DNA of 64,000 nt from Mumia xiangluensis (GTDB lineage: Bacteria; Actinomycetota; Actinomycetes; Propionibacteriales; Nocardioidaceae). Position numbers and translations under genes: made by a program. Location: the NCBI RefSeq assembly GCF_010994095.1, contig NZ_WJYO01000001.1, positions 1,054,001-1,118,000 on the forward strand. The letters run 5' to 3'. Of the stretch, positions 50,519-59,239 are shown piece after piece (position 1 is the first letter of the stretch; every line of letters begins with the position of its first letter). The notes beneath the pieces are model-generated. The model was not told where the DNA came from and did not search any database. It saw only the letters and a list, made by a program, of their open reading frames with translations.

Positions 50519-50902
50519 GTGGCCGAGTCCGACCAGCCACCTCCGCGGGCCAGGGTCCGGGTCACCAGCCCGCACACGACCCTGCGTCCGCACCGGCGGC
50601 GTACGGTCGTGCAGGAGATCGACGAGGAGACCGAGATCGGTGAGGTCTACATGCGGTCGCTGATCCGGTCGCAGCTGCGTCTGGCGCTCATCGTGTCCGT
50701 CGTCGTCGCGCTGCTCGTCGGCGGGCTGCCGATCCTGTTCGTCCTCGTCGACCTCGACGCTCTGCAGGTCGGCCCGGTGCCGCTGCCGTGGTGGATCCTC
50801 GGCGCGGCGGTCTATCCGGTGCTGTTCGTCATCGGATGGGTGTTCGTCGCCGCGTCCGAGCGCAACGAGCGCGCGTTCAGCGACCTCGTCGAACGGCCCT
50901 GA
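50519..50902 (+). CDS. Two-helix membrane protein linked to the symporter
   Basis: A 127-residue protein with an arginine-rich N-terminus and two transmembrane segments at about 53-78 and 88-112 separated by a short loop, ending ASERNERAFSDLVERP. Length, topology and position directly before a sodium:solute symporter match the DUF485-type accessory proteins seen before acetate permeases, though the sequence is divergent. The GTG start is 1 nt after the response regulator stop. The symporter follows 17 nt later. Confidence 0.75.
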   Translation: MAESDQPPPRARVRVTSPHTTLRPHRRRTVVQEIDEETEIGEVYMRSLIRSQLRLALIVSVVVALLVGGLPILFVLVDLDALQVGPVPLPWWILGAAVYPVLFVIGWVFVAASERNERAFSDLVERP

Positions 50903-50919
50903 GCTGGCAGGACCTGCCC

Positions 50920-52467
50920 GTGAACACGACGTACTCCGCCATCGCCGTCGCTGCTGTCGCGCTCGCGACGCTCGGGATCGGCCTGTTCGGGCTGCGGTTC
51001 AGCCGGACCACGTCGGACTTCTTCGTGGCGTCGCGTTCGGTGAGCCCGTTGTGGAACTCCTCGGCGATCGGCGGCGAGTACCTCTCCGCCGCGTCGTACC
51101 TCGGCATCGCCGGACTGATTCTCACCTTCGGCGCCGACATGGTGTGGTTCCCGGTCGGGTGGACCGCGGGTTACCTCGTGCTGCTGGCGTTCGTCGCCGC
51201 TCCGCTGCGTCGTTCCGGCGCGTACACCCTTCCCGACTTCACGCAGATGCGTGTGCAGTCGACCGCTGCGCGCGGGGTCGCGTCGATGCTCGTCGTGGTG
51301 ATCGGCTGGCTCTACCTGATGCCGCAGTTCCAAGGCGCGGGCCTGGTGCTCCACACCGTCATCGGCGCACCTGCGTGGGTCGGGTCGGTCCTGGTGGCGG
51401 TCATCGTCGTCATCAACGTCGTGTCGGGCGGCATGCGCAGCATCACGTTCGTGCAGGCCTTCCAGTACTGGTTGAAGCTGACCGCGCTGCTCGTGCCGCT
51501 CGTCTTCCTGCTGCACGCGTGGACGGAGGACGGACGCCCGACGCCGAGCGACGCCGGTGCGTCCGCAGCGTGGCTGTCGCCGGTCGCTGCGGACACGGGT
51601 CTCGGCCTCTCGATGTACGCGACGTACTCGCTGATCTTCGCCACGTTCCTCGGCACGATGGGCCTTCCGCACGTGGTGGTCCGCTTCTACACCAACCCGG
51701 ACGGGCGGGCGGCGCGCCGGACGACGCTGCTGGTCCTCGCCCTGCTCGGCGTCTTCTACCTGATGCCCACGGCGTACGGCGTCATCGGCCGTGTGTACGC
51801 GGGCGACCTCGTCGACACGGGCGAGACCGACATCGTGGTGCTCGAGCTGCCGATGCGGATGATCGGCGGCACGCTCGGCGAGGTCCTGGGTGCCCTGCTG
51901 ACCGCGGGCGCCTTCGCGGCGTTCCTGTCGACGTCGTCCGGCGTGACGATGTCCCTCGCCGGCGTGCTCGCGCAGGGGCCGTTGGCGAGACGTGTCCTCG
52001 GTCCGGTGGCCGGCCTGCGGGTCGGTGCGGCGTTGGGGATCCTCGTCCCGCTCGGGCTCGCGCTCGTGTCCGGCCGGATCGCGGTGGCGAGCTCGGTCGG
52101 GTTCGCCTTCGCGGTCGCCGCATCGACGTTCTGCCCGCTGCTCGTGCTGGGCATCTGGTGGCCGCGGTTGACGGCTCCCGGGGCGATCGCCGGCATGCTC
52201 GCGGGCGGGTTCGGGGCCGGGGGTGCCGTCGTCGCTGCGATCGTCCGTGGCAGCGACGAGGGCTGGCTCGACCAGCTGCTCTCTCGTCCTGCCGCATGGT
52301 CGATGCCGCTGGCGCTCGCCACCATGGTGCTGGTCTCGCTGGCGACGCAGAGCCGGCGCCCGTCGAACGTCCGGCGAACGATGGTCCGGCTCCACTCGCC
52401 CGAACGTCTTCGCCTCGACCGGGCCGACGCCGACGGCATCAGCCGACCGGACCCTCCCCGAGGGTGA
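50920..52467 (+). CDS. Sodium:solute symporter (cation acetate symporter-like)
   Basis: A 515-residue, 13-helix member of the SSS family, similar to ActP/MctC. Signatures: FFVASRSVSPLWNSSAIGGEYLSAASYLGIAG, FSRTTSDFFVA, FATFLGTMGLPHVVVRFYTNPDGRAARRTT and AFLSTSSGVTMSLAGVLA. It imports a short monocarboxylate such as acetate, propionate or pyruvate with Na+ or H+. The GTG start follows GGCAGGACCTGCCC. It is the last gene of the LytS-LytTR-membrane protein-symporter cluster. Its 3 prime end overlaps the convergent protease gene by 29 nt. Confidence 0.88.
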   Translation: MNTTYSAIAVAAVALATLGIGLFGLRFSRTTSDFFVASRSVSPLWNSSAIGGEYLSAASYLGIAGLILTFGADMVWFPVGWTAGYLVLLAFVAAPLRRSGAYTLPDFTQMRVQSTAARGVASMLVVVIGWLYLMPQFQGAGLVLHTVIGAPAWVGSVLVAVIVVINVVSGGMRSITFVQAFQYWLKLTALLVPLVFLLHAWTEDGRPTPSDAGASAAWLSPVAADTGLGLSMYATYSLIFATFLGTMGLPHVVVRFYTNPDGRAARRTTLLVLALLGVFYLMPTAYGVIGRVYAGDLVDTGETDIVVLELPMRMIGGTLGEVLGALLTAGAFAAFLSTSSGVTMSLAGVLAQGPLARRVLGPVAGLRVGAALGILVPLGLALVSGRIAVASSVGFAFAVAASTFCPLLVLGIWWPRLTAPGAIAGMLAGGFGAGGAVVAAIVRGSDEGWLDQLLSRPAAWSMPLALATMVLVSLATQSRRPSNVRRTMVRLHSPERLRLDRADADGISRPDPPRG

Positions 52468-53659
52468 CGAGCTCCTGGTGACTCTGCCCAGCGGCGTCGA
52501 TCCAGGACAGCGTCACGCTGTCGCCCGCGTCGTGGGTGTCGATCGCCCGGGAGAGCGCGTCCGACGAGGTGACCGCCGCGCCGTCCAGCGCCGCGATGGT
52601 GTCGCCTGCGACGAGCCCGGCCGTTGCTGCTGCGGAGCCGTCGACGGTGCCGGCGATCACGACGCCGGACGTCGCGGAACCCGGCAGCGTGGAATCGCCG
52701 TCAGGGTCGCGCGGGACGACGGCGCTCGCCGTGTTGGCGAGCGTGACGCCGAGGAAGGCGGTGGCGCCGATCTCGACCGTTCCGCTCTCCTGTCCAGAGC
52801 TGATCTGCGTGACGATCCGCAGCGCCGAGGCGATCGGGATCGCGTACGCCGTCACGTCGGCCGCGCCGCTCGATGCTGCGGTGTCGATGCCGACCACCTC
52901 GCCGTCGTCGTCGTACAGCGGACCACCCGAGTCGCCGGAGACGATGTCGGCATCGATCTCGATGAGGTTGGTCAGGCTCTCGGAGCCGCCCTGCTCGTCG
53001 GACACCGTGATCGACTGGTGGAGTGCTGTCACGGTCCCTGCGGCGGCGCTGGCGTCGGAGGCGCCCCCGGCGTTGCCGACGCCGACGACCGCGTCGCCGA
53101 CCTCGACGGCCTCGTCGGTGTCGGTGGTGACCGTGCGGAGGTCCGAGGCGCCCTTCAGCCTCAGGAGTGCGACGTCGGTCGCGGCGTCGTACCCGACGAC
53201 CTCCGCCTCGTACGTCGCTCCGGTCGAGGCGATCTCGACCTCGATCTCCGTCGCGCCCTCCACGACGTGGTGGTTCGTGAGGATCTCGCCGTCCGACGTC
53301 AGCACCACGCCGGTCCCGGCAGCTTCGCCGGAGCCGTAGTCGAGGGTCGTCGTGATGTAGACCAGACCGACCTTCTGGGCGGCGGTGGCGCGGGTGGTCT
53401 CGTCCTGTGTCGTGTCGGCGCCGCCGTACGCGCCGTCGTACGGCTCGCCGTACGGGGACGACCACGGGTCGGTGACCGCGGCCGTCCCCCTCGCCGGAGG
53501 TGCAGCAGAACCGAGAGCGGCCGCGGACGCGTACCCGACACCGAAGGTGCCGAGCACGGCCGCGGCCGCGAGACCGGCGATGCCGGTGCGTACGAGGGTG
53601 CGAGTCGCGGAACGCCGTGCCCTGAGGTGGGTGGGCTGCGTGGCCTGGGGTGAAGTCAT
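52439..53659 (-). CDS. HtrA-type secreted/membrane serine protease with PDZ domain (S1C family)
   Basis: A 406-residue protein. An N-terminal hydrophobic segment (about 23-49) acts as signal or anchor. The protease domain has the triad H131 in TNHHVV, D162 in ATDVALL and S244 in SGDSGGPL, and the C-terminal PDZ domain (about 310-400: TSGVVIAGTVDGSAAATAGLVAGDTIAALDGAAV) is complete. It degrades or processes exported proteins under stress. An additional ATG three codons upstream (53668) is only 2 nt from the GAGG ribosome binding site, so 53659 is preferred. The last 29 nt overlap the symporter gene. Confidence 0.9.
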   Translation of the reverse strand: MTSPQATQPTHLRARRSATRTLVRTGIAGLAAAAVLGTFGVGYASAAALGSAAPPARGTAAVTDPWSSPYGEPYDGAYGGADTTQDETTRATAAQKVGLVYITTTLDYGSGEAAGTGVVLTSDGEILTNHHVVEGATEIEVEIASTGATYEAEVVGYDAATDVALLRLKGASDLRTVTTDTDEAVEVGDAVVGVGNAGGASDASAAAGTVTALHQSITVSDEQGGSESLTNLIEIDADIVSGDSGGPLYDDDGEVVGIDTAASSGAADVTAYAIPIASALRIVTQISSGQESGTVEIGATAFLGVTLANTASAVVPRDPDGDSTLPGSATSGVVIAGTVDGSAAATAGLVAGDTIAALDGAAVTSSDALSRAIDTHDAGDSVTLSWIDAAGQSHQELVTLGEGPVG

Positions 53660-53734
53660 CGTGTCCATGACCTCAGTCCAACGCCGCCACCTGGGTGAAG
53701 CCTGTGGGCGTCCTGTGGACCCGCGAAGGGTTGG

Positions 53735-55222
53735 TCAGCGGCTGCGACGCCCGGCCTGCGCCGAGAACGCCGCGGCACCGCCGCGCGACGACGAGCCGCT
53801 GCCGGTGCGCGTCGAGGAGCCGCCGCCGTTGCCGCCGGAGCGACGCCCGCCGGTCGACTGGCCGCTCGACTGTCCCGGGCCGCCGGCGCTGCCCGCGCCG
53901 CTGCCACGACGCCGGTTGCGCGAGCGGTTGCCGCTGCGGGCGACGTCGCCGCTCTGGCCGCGACCCTGACCGCCGCCGTTGCCGCGACCGCGACCGCCCT
54001 GGCCGCGACCGCCCTGCCCGCTGGACGCCGCAACGGCGAGCTCCGGCGGTGCTGCGACGCGCTCGGCCTGCGGGCCGACGAGCGTGTGGACGATCTCGGC
54101 GCCGGGCGCCACGTCGTGGTCGGTCGGCTTGATCTTGGCCGCACGCATGAGCGTCTTGACGTCGCGGCGCTGATCAGGGGTCGCGACGGTCACGACGACG
54201 CCCGAGGCGCCGGCCCGAGCCGTACGGCCGGAGCGGTGCAGGTACGCCTTGTGCTCGGTCGGCGGGTCGACGTGCACGACGAGCGAGACGTCGTCGACGT
54301 GGATGCCGCGCGCCGCGATGTCGGTCGCGACGAGGACGCGCACGACGCCGTCGGAGAATGCCGAGAGATTGCGCTGGCGCGCGTTCTGGCTCAGGTTGCC
54401 GTGCAGGTCGACGGCCGGGATGCCGGAGGCGGTGAGCTTCTTGGCGAGCTTCTTCGCCGAGTGCTTCGTCCGCGTGAAGGCGAGAGTCTTGCCCTGGCCG
54501 CCGACGAGCTCGCTGACGAGTGCCTGCTTGTTGTCGTGGCTCACCGAGAGCACGTGGTGCTCCATGTCCGGGACGTGCGACGTCGCCTCGTCGACCGAGT
54601 GGGTCACCGGGTTGTGGAGGTAACGCTTCACCAGCGTGTCGATGCCGTTGTCGAGCGTCGCCGAGAACAGCAGGCGCTGCGCGTCGCGAGGGGTCTTGTC
54701 GAGGATCCGCTTGACGCCCGGGAGGAACCCGAGGTCGGCCATGTGGTCCGCCTCGTCGAGGACGGTGACCTCGATGTCGCTGAGGTTGCAGTGGCCCTGG
54801 CCCATCAGGTCCTCGAGCCGGCCCGGCGTCGCGACGACGACGTCGACGCCGTTGCGGAGCTTGGTGACCTGCGGGTTCTGGCCGACGCCGCCGAAGATCG
54901 TCATCGTGCGCAGCTGCATCGCCTGGGCGAGCGGCGCGAGCGTCTCGAGGACCTGGGTCGCAAGCTCGCGGGTCGGGACGAGGATCAGCGCGCGGGGGTG
55001 ACCGGACCGGCGACGGCGGCCGGTGGCGGCGAGGACGGCGAGCGTCGGGAGGCTGAACGCGACGGTCTTGCCGGAGCCCGTACGGCCGCGGCCGAGGACG
55101 TCACGTCCGGCGAGGGAGTCAGGCAGCGAGGCCGCCTGGATGGGGAAGGGGGTGGTGATGCCGCGCTCCGAGAGGGAGGCAACGAGAGGTGCGGGCACGC
55201 CGAGATCGGCGAAGGTGGGCAC
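53735..55222 (-). CDS. DEAD-box RNA helicase (RhlE type) with Arg/Gly-rich tail
   Basis: A 495-residue ATP-dependent RNA helicase. The motifs are in order: Q-motif FPIQAASLPDSLAG, RTGSGKT (residues 47-53), PTRELA, GG, TPGR, DEAD, SAT and HRSGRTARAG. After residue ~395 the tail is low-complexity Gly/Arg/Ser/Gln (GQGGRGQGGRGRGNGGGQGR and similar), typical of RNA-binding extensions in actinobacterial cold-shock helicases. The GTG start at 55222 follows GAAGGACACCTCT; a longer frame to 55309 would translate the conserved leader. The leader carries two hairpins (see 55287-55338). Confidence 0.92.
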   Translation of the reverse strand: MPTFADLGVPAPLVASLSERGITTPFPIQAASLPDSLAGRDVLGRGRTGSGKTVAFSLPTLAVLAATGRRRRSGHPRALILVPTRELATQVLETLAPLAQAMQLRTMTIFGGVGQNPQVTKLRNGVDVVVATPGRLEDLMGQGHCNLSDIEVTVLDEADHMADLGFLPGVKRILDKTPRDAQRLLFSATLDNGIDTLVKRYLHNPVTHSVDEATSHVPDMEHHVLSVSHDNKQALVSELVGGQGKTLAFTRTKHSAKKLAKKLTASGIPAVDLHGNLSQNARQRNLSAFSDGVVRVLVATDIAARGIHVDDVSLVVHVDPPTEHKAYLHRSGRTARAGASGVVVTVATPDQRRDVKTLMRAAKIKPTDHDVAPGAEIVHTLVGPQAERVAAPPELAVAASSGQGGRGQGGRGRGNGGGQGRGQSGDVARSGNRSRNRRRGSGAGSAGGPGQSSGQSTGGRRSGGNGGGSSTRTGSGSSSRGGAAAFSAQAGRRSR

Positions 55223-55286
55223 AGAGGTGTCCTTCGTATCGTGGGGATGGCCGTGATTGCATCCACTCACGAATGAGGACGGGGAG

Positions 55287-55338
55287 GGCGCAAGGTGCGC
55301 GCCGCTCAAGCAGACGACCGCGGACGCAGGGTGCGTCC
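55287..55338 (-). promoter_or_regulatory. Structured 5 prime leader of the DEAD helicase
   Basis: Two hairpins precede the gene on the minus strand: GGACGC/GCGTCC with a 5-nt loop (55322-55338) and GGCGC/GCGCC with a 7-nt loop (55287-55303). A possible -10 TACTGT lies at 55351-55346. The leader would be about 115 nt, unusually long for this window and consistent with cold- or RNA-dependent control (inference). Confidence 0.45.
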
Positions 55339-55464
55339 TGGCTCCACAGTACGGGTCAGGTGGTCGTTGCGACGAATCCAGTGGCCGTGATCACACCGCT
55401 GACGGCAGGGGCCGATGCTCAAACCGTGATGCCGTGGATCCGGCGATCCCCTAGATTGCGGCGC

Positions 55465-56970
55465 ATGGGCATGACGGCCCGCGTGATCCACGGAGACGGG
55501 CCGACCACCGTGCCCCGCCCGCCGTACGCGCGCCTGCCCGTTCTCTCGGCCGCGGCGACGCTCGCGGTGGTTCTCCTCGTCACCGCGAACCAGTACGGGT
55601 TCCACCGCGACGAGCTCTACTTCCGGATGCTCGACCCTGCGTGGGGCTACGTCGACCAACCGCCGTTGATCCCGCTGCTCGCCAACGCGATGACGGAGCT
55701 GATCGCCGACGAGCCGTGGGCCGTACGCCTGCCGGCCATCGTGGCCGTCGTTGCCGCGACCCTCGTCGCGGCGGCCATCACGCGCGAGCTCGGTGGTGGC
55801 GCGCTCGCCCAGGGACTGTGTGCGTGGACCTTCGCGTTCGCGTCGTTCCCGCTGGTGGCGGGCCATGTGCTCGTGACCACCTCGACCGACCTGCTGGCCT
55901 GGCTGCTCGCCTCGTGGTTCGCGTGCAAAGCATTGCTGCGCGGCGACGAGCGGTGGTGGATCGCCGTCGGTGCGGTGGTCGGACTCGCCACGTACGGGCG
56001 GTTGCTGATCCCGTGGTGGGTGCTCGGGATGGTGGTGGGCTTCCTGCTGGTCGGGCCACGCCGCCCGTTGCGCTCACGCTCCTTCTGGGTCGGAGGCGTG
56101 ATCGCCGCCGTCGTCGCGCTGCCGAACCTCGTCTACCAGGTCGTCAACGGCTTCCCGCAGCTCGACATGGGTGCCGCCCTCGCGGAGAACAACGCCGACG
56201 AGGTCCGCGTGATGATGTGGCCGTTCCTGTTCATCCTGCTGCCGGCGGTCTGGGTCGTCGGAGCTGTCGCGCTCTGGCGGCGGCCCGCGTGGCGTCCGCT
56301 CCGCGCGTTCCTCGTCGCCTTCGTGGTGGTCGTGGTCCTGACCTTCGTCGGAGGGGCGCAGTTCTACTACCCGGTCGGCCTGCTCGCTGTGCTGTTCGCC
56401 GCCGGCTGGGTGCCGACGGCGGCATGGCTCGCACGCTCGTCGACCGCCGTACGCGCAGGGATCGGGGCCTTGCTCGTCGTGTACGTCGTGGTGTCCGTCG
56501 TCGTGTCGCTCCCGGTGATCGGGGTCGGCACGCTCGGGAGCACGCCGGTCCCCGGGATCAACCAGGCTGCCGCGGACCAGGTGGGGTGGCCGGCGTACGT
56601 GCGGCAGGTCGCCGCCGTGTGGGACGGGCTGTCCGAGGACGAGCGGAAGGACGCTGTCGTCATCACGTCCAACTACGGCGAGGCCGGGGCGATCGACCGG
56701 TACGGTCCCGCGCTCGGCCTGCCCACGCCGTACAGCGGGCAGAACGCCCTCCACGACCAGGCCCGCCCACCCGACAGCACGCAGACGGTCGTCTTCGTCG
56801 GCGGTCAGTACGGCTTCGCGCGCACGCTGTTCGAGGAGTGCGAGGTGCGCGACCGGCTGCGCAACGGCGTCGACGTCGACAACGAGGAGGAAGGGGTCCC
56901 TGTCGCGGTGTGCCGCGGTCCGCTGCGCCCGTGGCCGGGGCTCTGGGACGACCTGCGGCACCTGGACTGA
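55465..56970 (+). CDS. GT39-type glycosyltransferase membrane protein (PMT_2)
   Basis: A 501-residue integral membrane protein with about 10-11 hydrophobic helices and a C-terminal extracytoplasmic domain (from about 350). The catalytic acidic loop is in YGFHRDELYFRMLDPAWGYVDQPPLIPLLANAM, typical of ArnT/PMT_2-like transferases that use polyprenyl-phosphate sugars at the outer face of the membrane. The acceptor is unknown (protein or cell-wall glycan). ATG 55465 is 7 nt behind TAGATT (55452-55457). It is divergent from the helicase. Confidence 0.88.
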   Translation: MGMTARVIHGDGPTTVPRPPYARLPVLSAAATLAVVLLVTANQYGFHRDELYFRMLDPAWGYVDQPPLIPLLANAMTELIADEPWAVRLPAIVAVVAATLVAAAITRELGGGALAQGLCAWTFAFASFPLVAGHVLVTTSTDLLAWLLASWFACKALLRGDERWWIAVGAVVGLATYGRLLIPWWVLGMVVGFLLVGPRRPLRSRSFWVGGVIAAVVALPNLVYQVVNGFPQLDMGAALAENNADEVRVMMWPFLFILLPAVWVVGAVALWRRPAWRPLRAFLVAFVVVVVLTFVGGAQFYYPVGLLAVLFAAGWVPTAAWLARSSTAVRAGIGALLVVYVVVSVVVSLPVIGVGTLGSTPVPGINQAAADQVGWPAYVRQVAAVWDGLSEDERKDAVVITSNYGEAGAIDRYGPALGLPTPYSGQNALHDQARPPDSTQTVVFVGGQYGFARTLFEECEVRDRLRNGVDVDNEEEGVPVAVCRGPLRPWPGLWDDLRHLD

Positions 56971-57070
56971 GCGGCACCGGTGTGGCCGTTCGTCGCGTCG
57001 CGGCGACCGTTCGTCGTCGGCGACGCGCCGCACGCCGACCGCGTTGGCGCGCCCGCCGAAGGGGTCGCGG

Positions 57071-57086
57071 TGTGATCTGGCACACA
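57071..57086. promoter_or_regulatory. Possible CRP/GlxR-type site before the DUF485-actP operon
   Basis: TGTGATCTGGCACACA matches the cAMP-receptor consensus TGTGAN6TCACA at nine of ten key positions. It lies 15 nt upstream of TAGCGT (57102-57107), the -10 candidate, so it would cover the -35 region. Control of acetate uptake by GlxR/CRP homologues is known in other actinobacteria. Confidence 0.5.
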
Positions 57087-57150
57087 CCAGGTCTCCCTCC
57101 CTAGCGTCGCGATGAGAGACCCCCGTCCGACGCACCCGAGAGGTGAAGCC

Positions 57151-57489
57151 GTGATCGAGAGAACCACACCGGCAGAGGATGCGGCTTACGCGCGCATCCA
57201 TGCCACAGACGAGTTCCGCACCCTCAGACGCAAGTACATCGGCTTCGTCGTCCCCGTGACGATCGGCTTCATGAGCTGGTACCTGCTGTACGTCATCTGC
57301 TCGAACTGGGCCCCTGACTTCATGAGCATCCAGGTCGTCGGCAACATCAACATCGCGCTGATCTTCGGTTTGCTGCAGTTCGTCACGACGTTCGGCATCG
57401 CCATCTGGTACTCGAAGTTCTCCGTGAAGAACCTCGACCCGCACGCCGACAAGCTGCGCGCCGACTACGACGAGGAGATCGGACGATGA
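57151..57489 (+). CDS. DUF485 membrane protein
   Basis: A 112-residue, two-helix protein of the DUF485 family: FRTLRRKYIGFVVPVTIGFMSWYLLYVICSNWAPDFMSIQVVGNINIALIFGLLQFVTTFGIAIWYSKFSVKNLDPHADKLRADYD. These proteins are nearly always encoded directly before actP-type acetate permeases and are thought to assist them. GTG 57151 follows GAGAGGTGAAGCC; an ATG at 57112 would add 13 residues with no ribosome binding site. Its stop overlaps actP by 4 nt (ATGA). Confidence 0.92.
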   Translation: MIERTTPAEDAAYARIHATDEFRTLRRKYIGFVVPVTIGFMSWYLLYVICSNWAPDFMSIQVVGNINIALIFGLLQFVTTFGIAIWYSKFSVKNLDPHADKLRADYDEEIGR

Positions 57490-59135
57490 GCACGAACGAC
57501 GTGATCCTCGCTGCGGAGGACGGCGGCCATCAGACGCTCACGACTGTGCTGTTCGTCGGCGTCGTGCTGCTCACCGTCGGCATCACCTTCTGGGCGAGCC
57601 GCAACACCAAGACCGCTGCGGACTACTACGCGGGCGGCCGCTCGTTCAGCGGGTTCCAGAACGGCCTCGCGATCGGCGGCGACTACATGTCCGCCGCGTC
57701 GTTCCTTGGCATCTCCGGCGCGATCGCGCTGTCCGGCTACGACGGTTTCCTCTACTCGATCGGATTCCTCGTCGCCTGGCTGGTGGCGCTGCTGCTCATC
57801 GCCGAGCTGCTGCGCAACTCCGGTAGGTTCACGATGGCCGACCAGCTCGCGTACCGGATGCGTCAGCGTCCCGTCCGCACAGCGGCATCGGTCTCCACGG
57901 TGGTCGTCTCGATCTTCTACCTGCTGGCGCAGATGGTCGGCGCCGGCGCCCTGGTCTCCCTGCTCCTCGGTGTGGAGGGCGAGGCCCTCAAGAACCTGAC
58001 GATCGTCGGCGTCGGTGTCCTGATGATCTTCTATGTGGTCGTCGGCGGCATGAAGGGCACCACGTGGGTGCAGATCGTCAAGGCCGTCCTCCTCATGGTG
58101 GGCACGTTGCTGATCAGCGTCCTCGTGCTCGCGAAGTTCAACTTCAACCTGTCCGAGCTCCTCGGCACCGCGGCGTCCAATTCCGGCAAGGGCCAGGCGT
58201 TCCTCGAGCCGGGCCTGAAGTACGGCGCCAACCTCACGAGCAAGATCGACTTCCTGTCGCTCAGCATCGCGCTCGTGCTGGGTACGGCAGGACTGCCGCA
58301 CATCCTGATCCGCTTCTACACCGTGCCGACCGCACGGCAGGCGCGTACGTCGGTGAACTGGGCCATCGGGCTGATCGGCACCTTCTACCTGATGACGCTC
58401 GTCCTCGGCTTCGGTGCGGCGGCGCTGCTCAGCACCGACCAGTACGCGAAGGTCGCGGAGTCCGGCGGCAACCTGGCGTCTCCGTTGCTCGCCGAAGCCG
58501 TCGGCGGCGGCGAGGGCTCGACCGGAGGTGCGATCCTGCTGGCACTGATCGCGGCCGTGGCGTTCGCGACGATCCTTGCGGTGGTCGCAGGTCTGACGCT
58601 CGCCTCGGCGTCGTCCGTCGCGCACGACCTCTACGCCAACGTGTTCAAGAAGGGCGAGGTCACCGGTGAGGAGGAGGTGAAGGTCGCGCGGATCGCGGCG
58701 TTCGTGATCGGTGGTGTGGCGATCGCGCTCGCGATCCCGGGCCAGTCGCTCAACGTGGCCTTCCTTGTCGCGCTCGCGTTCGCCGTCGCTGCGTCGGCGA
58801 ACCTGCCGGCACTGCTCTACAACCTGTTCTGGAAGGACTTCAACACGCGCGGTGCGACGTGGAGCATCTACGGCGGTCTCATCTCCGCCGTCGGCCTGGT
58901 GTTCTTCTCGCCCGTCGTCTCCGGCAAGGTCGATCCCGCCACCGGGGAGAGCTTGTCGCTCTTCGGGACCGGCGTGGACTTCAGCTGGTTCCCGCTGGAG
59001 AACCCCGGCCTGGTGTCGATCCCGATCGGCTTCTTCCTCGGCTGGCTGGGCACCGTCACCGCCAAGGAGAAGGCGGATCCCACGATGTACGAGGAGCTGG
59101 AGGTGCGCTCGATGACCGGCGCAGGTGCCGAGTGA
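57486..59135 (+). CDS. actP: Cation acetate symporter
   Basis: A 549-residue, 13-helix SSS family transporter close to ActP: WASRNTKTAADYYAGGRSFSGFQNGLAIGGDYMSAASFLGISGAIALSGYDGFLYSIGFLVAWLVALLLIAELLRNSGRFTMADQLAYRM is diagnostic, along with GLPHILIRFYTVPTARQARTSVNWAIGL and FATILAVVAGLTLASASSVAHDLYANV. It imports acetate and related short acids. It overlaps the DUF485 gene by 4 nt and ends before a strong hairpin terminator. Confidence 0.94.
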   Translation: MSTNDVILAAEDGGHQTLTTVLFVGVVLLTVGITFWASRNTKTAADYYAGGRSFSGFQNGLAIGGDYMSAASFLGISGAIALSGYDGFLYSIGFLVAWLVALLLIAELLRNSGRFTMADQLAYRMRQRPVRTAASVSTVVVSIFYLLAQMVGAGALVSLLLGVEGEALKNLTIVGVGVLMIFYVVVGGMKGTTWVQIVKAVLLMVGTLLISVLVLAKFNFNLSELLGTAASNSGKGQAFLEPGLKYGANLTSKIDFLSLSIALVLGTAGLPHILIRFYTVPTARQARTSVNWAIGLIGTFYLMTLVLGFGAAALLSTDQYAKVAESGGNLASPLLAEAVGGGEGSTGGAILLALIAAVAFATILAVVAGLTLASASSVAHDLYANVFKKGEVTGEEEVKVARIAAFVIGGVAIALAIPGQSLNVAFLVALAFAVAASANLPALLYNLFWKDFNTRGATWSIYGGLISAVGLVFFSPVVSGKVDPATGESLSLFGTGVDFSWFPLENPGLVSIPIGFFLGWLGTVTAKEKADPTMYEELEVRSMTGAGAE

Positions 59136-59161
59136 TCGGCTGACCGACTGGCACGACGTAC

Positions 59162-59202
59162 GCTCCCCCGCTCCGGCGCTCGACGCGCTGGGGCGGGGGA
59201 GC
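59162..59202 (+). terminator. Rho-independent-like hairpin after actP
   Basis: GCTCCCCCGC (59162-59171) pairs perfectly with GCGGGGGAGC (59193-59202). The stem extends three more bases with one mismatch. It lies 27 nt after the actP stop. No T-run follows, as is common in high-GC genomes. Confidence 0.75.
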
Positions 59203-59239
59203 TGCGTGTCCCTGCCGGCGTATCGGTGAGGATGGGGAC

